From Aspidapion aeneum (taxonomy: Eukaryota; Arthropoda; Insecta; Coleoptera; Brentidae), in contig OY755042.1 of NCBI GenBank assembly GCA_963576565.1, positions 95,412,185 through 95,476,184 of the forward strand: 64,000 nt of DNA. Reading direction: 5' to 3'. Position 1 is the stretch's first letter. Each line of letters begins with the position of its first letter. Shown here one piece after another: positions 56,401-64,000 of the stretch. Both the position numbers and the translations under genes were made by a program. The notes below the pieces were generated by a model. The model saw nothing but the letters and a program-made list of their open reading frames with translations, was not told where the DNA came from and did not search any database.

Positions 56401-57793
56401 GTATATATCCAGAAAGACCACAACCAGGTTTGTCAATCTTCAGAATACTTTAATAATTTAATTGAACATGGTTCCTTTAAAAAATAAAATCGTAATCGAC
56501 AACCTGATGAAAATATTGAAGCTTTGGTTTTACAAAGTGTCGTTGAAAATCCTCGCATCTCCCTTCGTGAACTGGAAAATAATGTTGAAGTTCCCAAACT
56601 AACTGCACAAAGAATTCTTAAAAAATTTAAGTATCATCCATATGCAACACATATTAGTCAAGCACTCCGAGATGGTGATTGGTTCATACAAAAATCGCAA
56701 GAAAACCCTCAATTTCCGCTTAAGGTTCTGTGGTCCGATGAAAGCAAGTTTACAAACTGCGGGGTGTTTAACAGACATAACTACGTGTACTGGGACAATA
56801 AAAATCCGTTCTTAAATCGTGAGGTGCACCATCAAGTTATGTGGGGTTTGAATGTATGGCTAGGAGTCAAAAACGGACACATATTATTTAACATTTTTCA
56901 TAATAATTTGACGGCACCTCTATATCTAGAAATTCTACAAAATTACGTGGACCAAATTTTAGAAAATTTGCGTCTTCAAGATGTAGCAAACATGTGGTTC
57001 CAGCAAGATGGAGCACCTCCACATAATGCAAGAATCATAACCGAGTATTTGAATCAGCAACATGGAAATAACTGCATCGGAAATCGAGGTCCAGTTGCCT
57101 GGCCTGCACGTTCGCCGGACCTTACGCCTCTTGATTTTTGTATTTGGGGATACTTAGAGGATAAAGTTTATTCTACTTCTCATAATATGATAGAAGAACT
57201 TGAGGCAGCCGTTGTTCAAGCCATAGAAGAAATTCCTGTACAAATGGTTAAAGATGCAATACTTCATCGATGCAGGATTTGCATGAATAACAACGCTGGA
57301 ATTTTCGAACATTTGCTTATTTAATTCAATGCATTGTTATTTCAGAAATAAAAGATAGATTTTAAGAAATTGTATTATTTCTTAGCCAGAGAAAAATTAG
57401 AAAATAGGGGCCTTAAAGATTTGCATATAAATGAAATAAATGGAAAAGTTTTGAAAGGTAGTTACGTAGGTATGACAACAAACACAACAACGGCATTTGT
57501 TTGACAGCCAACTAAGTGAAAAACTATATTTTAAATAAATTCACATATGGCGGTCATAAGAAAAAAGAAAGTTGGCTATGGTTTTAAAAAAACTAGAAGG
57601 CCTAGAAAAAAATTGTTAACGTCATTTAATTGGCCGTAGTTGCTTATACAAAACTACCAAATTTTATTAAATTTGTTTGCAAGATGGGGGTGATATGGCT
57701 TAGAATAGCGCAACTTTTTTCTTATTTAAACAAACTCGTATCTCTTACCATTTCCGAAATCCCCATGTAGTTGATTTTATTTGGGACACCCTG
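56400..57793 (+). mobile_element. rosa-like DD41D mariner, nearly complete, 5' truncated
   Basis: The right end 'ttatttgggacaccctg' stops at 57793, followed by TA. The subterminal arm ('gttacgtaggtatgacaac', 'gttggctatggtttt', 'gaaatccccatgtagtt') matches 9950-10421. The left TIR, expected before 56400, is not found, so the 5' end is lost. The transposase is annotated separately. Confidence 0.85.
56488..57324 (+). pseudogene. DD41D Tc1/mariner transposase, almost intact
   Basis: A 266-codon open stretch (from 56524) continues upstream in frame to a TAA at 56485-56487, where the first helix-turn-helix would lie. Seen: the second HTH ('LRELENNVEVPKLTAQRIL', residues ~14-33), then the catalytic domain with 'LWSDESKF' (Asp72), 'WFQQDGAPPH' (Asp162) and 'SPDLTPLDFCIWGYLEDKVY' (Asp204). 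There are 41 residues between the second and third Asp, the spacing named DD41D (rosa/Visitor-like). About ten residues seem missing near residue 50, between the HTH and the catalytic domain. All three catalytic residues are intact, so the enzyme core is young, but the stop, the small deletion and the missing 5' TIR make this copy non-autonomous. Confidence 0.9.
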
Positions 57794-57967
57794 TATATGA
57801 ATAAAGGAGTCGATAAGTATGAAATTTGAGATCCCAGACTACTTTTTTGTAGCACCAACCACGCCCCCCGACCTTAAGGATTTTTTAGAAATTTTCTACA
57901 TATTTCATGAATGTGACCATTATAAGACAGAAAAATAGGATAGAGGTCGAAGAGTAGTTCGATTAGG

Positions 57968-58295
57968 GGTTTCTTACTGGCGGCCTTAGGATCGGCGAGA
58001 GGGTCGGTTATCAAAGTAGAAAAAGTAATATGTCCGGGATTTTTAAAAATGTTTAATTTTACTTACCATTTTGGTGTACAACACTGCTTAGCTGTGCGGT
58101 GACGTGCTCTGTTATTGTTTGCATAAATTAAGGTAAAGAGCTTTTAGAAAAGACACTTTTCCTAAGATGATTAAGCTAAGAGTTGGTTGTGACAGCAAGC
58201 AAAATTTAATTTCAGACAAATCATTTTCAGCTTTCCTTTCAACCAGAGAATAGGTTTTATTCTTTGGTTTCAACTTTATTTAAACTGTTAAATTT
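57968..58295. repeat. 0.3-kb direct repeat, copy 1
   Basis: Shares with 59283-59580: 'tttcttactggcggccttag', 'agctgtgcg', 'tgttattgtttgcataaatt', 'acttttcctaagatgatt', 'tttaatttcagacaaatcat'. On the minus strand a donor-like 'gtaagt' sits near 58070. Frames in this copy are broken. Confidence 0.85.
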
Positions 58296-58543
58296 ATTAC
58301 TGCCCTATTAAACTCAAAACAAGCTTAAAATTTTTGGGCGACAACAAAACACCAAAACAAAAAATGTCGAAAGTTCAAAATGTCGAGCTCCAAACTGTGG
58401 AAAACCAAAATATGGAAGTTACAAAATAAAGATAATACCAAATGTGTTACTTACGAAATATTGTAATGTAACATTCATAGAGAACATCAAGGTGCAAAAA
58501 ATATTCATCCAATCGAACAAAAGTGGTTGCAGCTATATCTTAG
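58296..58543. other. Unassigned
   Basis: AT-rich, includes the repeated 'aaaatgtcga' phrase. No gene. Confidence 0.4.
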
Positions 58544-58665
58544 CTATATGTTTGGAATAGGATACATGTCGCTGATAAAAATATTGATTAGCATCGTTTC
58601 AAAATCTACACAAAGTCTCAAAGATCCGTCATTATTTTCTTTACAATCGGTACAGTAATTCTTTG
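58544..58665 (-). pseudogene. Second Gypsy-type RT scrap
   Basis: Minus-strand frame reads 'KENNDGSLRLCVDFETM' and 'DMYPIPNI', the 'KkDGs.R.CvDyr.lN....d.YPlP.i' segment of Ty3/Gypsy or retroviral-type RT. The wording differs from 38910-39122 ('YPLPRI'), so it is another family. Only about 40 residues are recognisable. Confidence 0.75.
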
Positions 58666-58939
58666 AAAACCTCAGCGTAAATTTTGTGTGGTTTTTTGAA
58701 ACAGTCACAAATTTGCGAAAAACTGTGTTGAGTTGTATCAATGTTTACACGACTTTTATATAATCAAAGTTATAAGTGAGAAAACTGGCGGGTTCAAATC
58801 CCGAGAGTGCAGATGTTGGGTACTGCAGATATTTATAGAGTTTCCCATTCTTTGGCCTAATGTAAACTTTTTTGATTGGATATGTCGTGAAGGTAGGAAT
58901 CTGTAGCGCACACTCTCAATCGGTTCATTCCATTCTAAA

Positions 58940-59046
58940 GCCTAGTTTCCACCTATGCGTGCCCACCCTGCACCGGTTTTAACTGCAACGTCACCTGATG
59001 CGGTTTTTAAATCAAGGTGGACACGCATAGGTGGAAACCGGGTATA
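58940..59046. mobile_element. Small foldback MITE
   Basis: Ends 'gtttccacctatgcgtg' and inverted 'cacgcataggtggaaac', followed inside by 'cccacc'/'ggtgg' and 'ccggttttaa'/'gcggttttta'. 107 bp, non-coding. Confidence 0.85.
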
Positions 59047-59079
59047 ATAAAAAGAAAACGGAATAAAAAATACCCGGTC

Positions 59080-59242
59080 TGTGTATGAATTCTTGAAATG
59101 GGTGAGAGTGAGAATGAACATCTCCCCACGTCTGGACCAACAGAGATGCTGAAATCAAGTGAGATCGCATGCGCAGTTTGATTTTTACCCGGTTTTGAGG
59201 GAGTGCTGGAGTTCTCATCCGTTCAAGAATTCAAACACTGGG
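59080..59242. mobile_element. Inverted-repeat element next to the foldback MITE
   Basis: 'tgaattcttgaa' (59086-59097) and 'ttcaagaattca' (59223-59234) form the ends, with 'gggtgagagtgagaatg' against 'gttctcatcc' further in. Also 'atacccggt' and 'acccggt' inside. Non-coding. Confidence 0.6.
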
Positions 59243-59282
59243 ATTTTATTAATGGTGGCCGAGGACCACTTCAAGTACGTGT

Positions 59283-59580
59283 TTCTTACTGGCGGCCTTA
59301 GTGTCGGCGAAAGAGTAGGTTAGGTAGAAAAAAATATGTAGGGCTTTTTAAAAATGTATAATTTACCTTTCGATTGAGGCGTACTGCACTGTTTAGCTGT
59401 GCGCTGTGGTGCTTTGTTATTGTTTGCATAAATTGAAGTAAAGAGGCTTTTAGAAAAGGCACTTTTCCTAAGATGATTGGGCTAAGATTTGGTTGTGACA
59501 GCAAGCCAAATTTAATTTCAGACAAATCATTTTGGATAGATTTTATTATTGGTTTCAACTTTGTTAAAACTGATAAATTA
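59283..59580. repeat. 0.3-kb direct repeat, copy 2 (possible duplicated exon)
   Basis: In this copy the minus strand is open from about 59600 to 59298. It reads 'NDLSEIKFGLLSQPNLSPI' and ends with an AAG followed by 'gtaaat' (near 59368), at the same place where copy 1 has 'gtaagt'. No protein family is recognised. Thus it may be a duplicated exon of an unknown gene or a repeat with a conserved donor. Confidence 0.4.
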
Positions 59581-59894
59581 CAAAATTGGATAAATAAAAA
59601 CTAGAGCGAATTGTTTTTTTTAGGTTACCAACAGTTTGTTAATTTATAAAAAAATGTCCTTTGTCTCACAGGAAGAGTTCTTAAACTAATCTGAAATCCA
59701 TCTGATTGTTGTCATCAATGCCATCAGTCGATGGAATCAATGATTATGACAGCCATCAGCGATGAGGTCAACAAAAATTAGAAGAACCCGATGAGTTTAA
59801 CCTAATCTCACCTCTTTTCTGTTGAAAAGTTTGGTGGCGCCTTAATTGCCCACCCGCTTATTGCAAACCAATATGCACACTAAGCAGGAAAGTT
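59581..59894. other. Unassigned
   Basis: Contains several 'catcagtcgatgg'/'gatgaggtc' phrases but no recognised gene; probably the decayed upstream part of the LINE. Confidence 0.4.
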
Positions 59895-61160
59895 AGCTTT
59901 AAACAACCTTGTTGGAAAAATCAAGGAAAGCCTAGATGCCAAAGGGCATTTCTCTTGATATTGAAGGAGCATTTAACAATGCACTACCCAATTCCCTCTA
60001 TGAATCAGCGTACGCCTGAGGAATTGAATCCACCATCAGGTACACACTCGAGAATCGAGTGATTAAAACAACTCTTAACGATGAGATGGTAAGTTTCAGA
60101 GCTGCTAGAGGTTGTCCACAAAGAGTTCTGACTCCCCGCCTGTGGTCTCTACTGGTCGATGATATTCTTGCCATCTTGGAATCACTGGATGTAGAGGTAT
60201 TAGGATACGCGGATGATGACGTAGGAGCAATCATTCGAGACATTCCAGAAAGTGAATTCTCTGGAAAGATACAAGAAGTAATAAACACGGTCAAAGACTG
60301 ATGTGACAGGGAAGAGATGTCTGTAAATCCCAGCAAAACAGCTATTATACCGTTCACTTGTAAAAGGAAGCTAGATTTCCTGACTCCTCCGGAGCTTAAC
60401 GGTCCATTTGCATCAGAGGGGAAATACCTAGAGTTCACCCTAGATAAAAATCTTACCTAGAATGCCCATTTGGAAAAAGTAACCCACAAAGCCAGACTGT
60501 CCTTATGGACGTGCAAAAGAATTTGCGGAAAAACCTGGGGCACTAGCCCCAAACAAATGTATTGGCTATATATAACAGTCATCAGACCAATGATTGCGTA
60601 CGGCGCAGTAGCCTGGTCAGAGAAGGGACATCAAAGAAACTCAAGGGCTAAACTAACCAGCTTACAATGACGGGCCAGTCTTGCCATATGTGGTGCAAAG
60701 AGCTCTAGCCCATCGACTGCGCTTGAATGCATACTAAACTTACCTCCGCTTCACATTTTCTTAGAGGCGGAGGCACGAAGAGCAACATAGAGAATAAGGG
60801 CCAACCACCAGGATGGCGGGGCAACCAAATAATATCACAGCCCTAATTAGGGAACAAGAGTTGGACGAAACTCTGTACAGCAAAAAGCTATACACGATTA
60901 TTTTCCCGGAGAGGGAGAACTGGTTGAAGAAGAGGACCAATTTTTCAAATAACGATAGCTTTTGGTATACCGACGGATCCAAAATGCCATCAGGCGCTAC
61001 TATATTTCAGGCCGAATTTGTAGTCATTGAAATGGTGTGCCCGGTGGATTACTAACCACGAATGGACCAGCAGGAAAAGAAAAATCTTCTCCGACAGTCA
61101 GCAGCCTTAAGATTCCTATACGGCCTCATTGAGAACCGTGAGGAGTTGCAGTGATTCGCT
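59895..61160 (+). pseudogene. LINE RT and RNase H remnant (Jockey/R1-like)
   Basis: Plus strand. RT motif A reads 'GISLDIEGAFNNAL' (near 59950), with an in-frame TGA at about 60018. Motif B region reads 'ARGCPQRVLTPRLWSLLVDD' (near 60105) and motif C 'LGYADDDV' (near 60200). Further on come 'ITVIRPMIAYGAVAW' (60575-60615) and an RNase H start with 'FWYTDGSKMPSGA' (near 60960) and 'FQAEF'. A TAA after motif C's helix, several frameshifts and loss of the RNase H end show it is dead. The 3' end has an 'atcatcatcatca' tract near 61166. The 'GCPQGGVLSPLLW'-type block points to the Jockey/R1 branch. Confidence 0.9.
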
Positions 61161-61823
61161 GAATGCATGTGGCATCATCATCATCAACCTAATGAATTCT
61201 GTGTAAATGTATGTCCTACCTCAACCGCGTCTTGGGTCATTCAAAAATGAGATTTAAAGTCAATTAAACTATAATGTTCCACCGTTTTCCCGACATTATC
61301 CTGGATTTTTGCATAAGGTTTTCGTGCACTTAAAAGAAGTTCCTCATCCGAATCTAACAAACTGGATAAATCATCATCATCATTCTTCAAAAAATCTCTC
61401 TTAAACTTTTAAGTTTGTTATTTATAAATAAGCTTAAAACTTGGTTTTCATGATTATTTCTGCTTAGTTTTTGGAAAACGTTATAGTGGAAAAGTATTCA
61501 TCCGATCGGACCAAGGAACGGATTAAGGAAAAGAGCTCTTGGAAAGTTTTAAAGCTAAGAATTTAATTTAAAATTTCATAAGCATACTCTTCTAAATATT
61601 GAATACGCACAGCTTCACTCAGCTTTGTTCTTAAGTTGGTATTATATGCGACGGCAGAGTCTCACGTTCTTACTGTCAAAGCTTTTTACTTTATCTACGT
61701 ATTTACATGCACTTTTAGATATACAGGGTTTTATAATATTGAATGTCAATATTTTAGTAGGTGCATGAATATATATTTATACGACATAAAGATAATAAAA
61801 AACATTTTAAATAAAAAAACAGT
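61161..61823. other. Unassigned with decayed mariner-type end
   Basis: 'tatacagggttttataatat' followed by 'tgaatgtcaatatttt' near 61719-61755 resembles the left end of 29073-29576. No gene. Confidence 0.45.
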
Positions 61824-62028
61824 CAACTGCTAAATTTACTTGTAAGTACTAGTCGCAGCTGAGTACAAAATTGATAGGTATACCAATATTGTACGACATG
61901 CTTCAACTTTTACTTTTGATGCCCAAAGCGTACTTACGAAATTATACAGTTTTGTATTTTTATGAATCAGGTTATTGTGGTACTTTTGTACCCAACTGCG
62001 ACTAGTAGTTACAAGTAAATTTAGCAGA
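61824..62028. mobile_element. Palindromic MITE, second copy
   Basis: Same ends as 7320-7496 ('caactgctaaatttac' and 'gtaaatttagcag'), with a longer centre of ~110 bp. Confidence 0.8.
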
Positions 62029-62820
62029 TAGGTGTTTTTTTTATTAATTTTTTTTTTATTTTCAACTTTTAGGTTTAATTCTTATTCAGCCTTATCAAAA
62101 GCACCAGGCATTTACAATTCAGGTTTACCCAAAAAGTACGTGTAGATTTTCTACGGACGCGAAAAGTGTTACCTTCCATTGAGTGAAGGTGGGGAAGGAG
62201 AGATAGAGGAGAGAACTAGTAAAATGGTGTCGAAAAAAATCTTAAAGCGTGCCGAAAGAATTTTTGAAATCGCTCTAAATTTGTGAAAGGTATAGCCACA
62301 ACTATTACTAATAAGAAGGGTGGGGAGAAGAGAGGGAGAGGAAGGGGAAACTAGTAAAATGATGTGGAAAAAAGTCTTAAAGCGTGTGCAGAAAGAATTT
62401 TTGAAATCGCTCTATATTTGATAAAATTATGCAAATATAGTTTCTGAATAGGGCGGGGGGAATGACAGGAGGGGAAATGGGTGGGAGCAGGGAGGACTAC
62501 AAACTAACTACAACAAATTAGAGGATATTTGCAATGGGTAATCAAAGGAATTCCAATAAAATCGTCTGAAATTTAGATAGTTTGTATGCTTTAAAGCCTA
62601 GATAATGTGACAATATGGCGTCTGAAGACCGCCCTGTTGATTCCTGTTTTAAACAAAATATAGCCAGAGCACCTTTGGGATCAGTAGCAATTCAACGACA
62701 CCTTTTTTGACAAAATCGGTTCAGCCGTTTAGCCTCTAGCGTAACACAAACATATTTACTTATATACAAAAATCAAAAAACATTACCCTTCCTTTCGCCG
62801 TGCTGCAGTTGGGTAAAAAA
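62029..62820. repeat. Family E copy, inverted relative to 5925-7530
   Basis: Purine-rich on this strand: 'gggtggggagaagagaggga' and 'ggggaaactagtaaaat' units, 'tttgaaatcgctcta', then 'tggcgtctgaagaccgccct' and 'cattacccttcctttcgc'. It lacks the 362-bp ACAGGACT element, so it shows the uninterrupted state of the family. Confidence 0.8.
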
Positions 62821-62960
62821 AATAGGTGTAGAGATAAGCCGATTACGTTCAACGCAGATACGAACACATTCGCTTCTGCTTTCAATTTAATTTTTGTGTG
62901 ACCTAATGAAAACTCAGAAATATTAAGGATTACTCTGCATTTAAAAACAAAGTAAAACTG
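62821..62960. repeat. Family C interior fragment
   Basis: 'gaacacattcgcttctgctt' and 'tttaatttttgtgtga' match the interiors at 32750-32800 and 47465-47510. Both ends are missing. Confidence 0.65.
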
Positions 62961-63017
62961 GCTTTTTTTATTATTATTATTACAAGCTTTTTACAAGCTT
63001 TTATTATTACAGGCTTT

Positions 63018-63162
63018 TAGCTCACACATATACTATACTATAGTAGTGTGAGCTATGGTGATCCTAATTTTTTCGAGAAAAAAAAAGTTGCTCTGATTTC
63101 AAAATTTTTTATATATCTTTGCGTTTCAGATGATTTTGAAACTTTTTGTCGCGCCGTCTGTT
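63018..63162. repeat. Family F repeat, start of second copy
   Basis: Hairpin arms 'tagctcaca' and 'tgtgagcta' (63018-63055), then 'tggtgatcctaatttttt', 'atatatctttgcgttt' and 'gccgtctg', as at 20357-20485. Confidence 0.85.
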
Positions 63163-64000
63163 TGTCTGTATGTCTGTATGTCTGTATGTCTGTATGTCTG
63201 TATGTCTGTATGTCTGTATGTCTGTATGTCTGTATGTCTGTATGTCTGTATGTCTGTATGTCTGTATGTCTGTATGTCTGTATGTCTGTATGTCTGTATG
63301 TCTGTATGTCTGTATGTCTGTATGTCTGTATGTCTGTATGTCTGTATGTCTGTATGTCTGTATGTCTGTATGTCTGTATGTCTGTATGTCTGTATGTCTG
63401 TATGTCTGTATGTCTGTATGTCTGTATGTCTGTATGTCTGTATGTCTGTATGTCTGTATGTCTGTATGTCTGTATGTCTGTATGTCTGTATGTCTGTATG
63501 TCTGTATGTCTGTATGTCTGTATGTCTGTATGTCTGTATGTCTGTATGTCTGTATGTCTGTATGTCTGTATGTCTGTATGTCTGTATGTCTGTATGTCTG
63601 TATGTCTGTATGTCTGTATGTCTGTATGTCTGTATGTCTGTATGTCTGTATGTCTGTATGTCTGTATGTCTGTATGTCTGTATGTCTGTATGTCTGTATG
63701 TCTGTATGTCTGTATGTCTGTATGTCTGTATGTCTGTATGTCTGTATGTCTGTATGTCTGTATGTCTGTATGTCTGTATGTCTGTATGTCTGTATGTCTG
63801 TATGTCTGTATGTCTGTATGTCTGTATGTCTGTATGTCTGTATGTCTGTATGTCTGTATGTCTGTATGTCTGTATGTCTGTATGTCTGTATGTCTGTATG
63901 TCTGTATGTCTGTATGTCTGTATGTCTGTATGTCTGTATGTCTGTATGTCTGTATGTCTGTATGTCTGTATGTCTGTATGTCTGTATGTCTGTATGTCTG
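63163..64000 (+). repeat. (TGTCTGTA)n array, more than 104 perfect units
   Basis: From 63163 to the window edge the octamer tgtctgta repeats without a single visible deviation (104 units plus 6 bases). It grows out of the short imperfect CTGT/TATG microsatellite that family F carries at 20484-20510. The right border is outside the window. Confidence 0.98.

Noticed and set aside
58780..58815. 'gcgggttcaaatcccga' as a tRNA gene
   Set aside because: A B-box-like T arm is present, but no anticodon arm, acceptor stem or D arm fits around it.
59998..60438. 146-codon minus-strand frame
   Set aside because: It is the antisense shadow of the plus-strand LINE RT with YADD and motif A.
63163..64000. 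Long regular array as a possible CRISPR
   Set aside because: The 8-bp units are identical and contiguous without spacers, and the genome is eukaryotic. It is a microsatellite expansion.
1..64000. Novel defence, biosynthetic or toxin system
   Set aside because: No such gene or cluster is visible. Nearly all recognisable coding sequence is transposon-derived and mostly broken.

Overview
This is a 64-kb piece of a eukaryotic nuclear genome, AT-rich and almost certainly from an insect. The evidence is the transposon mix: Tc1 DD34E, a rosa-like DD41D mariner, a THAP-domain element with 8-bp target duplications, hAT elements with a TTF zinc finger, RTE-like, Jockey/R1-like and I/Jockey-like LINEs, and a Gypsy-type gag with an LTR. 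The many foldback MITEs and spliceosomal-looking exon borders fit the same picture. The order is not determined; a large repeat-rich genome such as a beetle or bug would fit. No operons, Shine-Dalgarno sites, CRISPR arrays or rRNA genes are present.

There is little host coding sequence. The best host-exon candidate is a 79-bp segment at 41441-41519 (+) with a pyrimidine tract, AG acceptor and GTAAGT donor; its 26 residues resemble the helix-I region of an insect CYP4-type P450. A second candidate is a first exon at 46267-46341 (+) that begins a THAP-like zinc-binding domain. The rest is intergenic or intronic DNA filled with transposons.

Layout: 1-450 dispersed repeat fragments. 922-3430 Tc1 element split by a 1-kb insert. 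3867-4771 foldback element (family A). 5305-5391 tRNA-like sequence. 5925-7530 pyrimidine-rich repeat (family E) carrying two small TIR elements. 7540-8550 LINE RT (-). 8839-10421 deleted rosa-like element. 11840-12890 LINE RNase H (-). 13490-14470 LINE endonuclease (+). 15077-17600 MITEs and family A pieces. 17740-20350 quiet DNA with one CpG-richer island. 20357-24230 repeats. 24535-27030 a 0.65-kb duplication. 27058-28240 hAT-like element with a TTF finger. 29073-30665 TIR elements. 32232-34777 family C element with a THAP/P-like element inside it. 35719-37593 second family A foldback with nested inserts. 38910-39122 Gypsy RT scrap. 42966-43170 and 47175-47753 small family C elements. 44400-45540 LINE RNase H (-). 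48150-49674 family D repeat with two dated inserts. 50146-52632 MITE and duplicated repeats. 52690-55257 Gypsy-like element with intact gag, 5' LTR and no pol core. 56400-57793 near-intact DD41D transposase. 57968-59580 a duplicated 0.3-kb segment. 59895-61160 LINE (+). 61824-62820 inverted family E copy. 63018-64000 a family F repeat whose microsatellite has expanded to more than 104 perfect TGTCTGTA units and runs off the window.

The genes do not form a pathway. The value of the window is stratigraphic: several insertions can be proved from target-site duplications plus an uninterrupted paralogue in the same window, giving a relative insertion history. I found no new defence or metabolic system.
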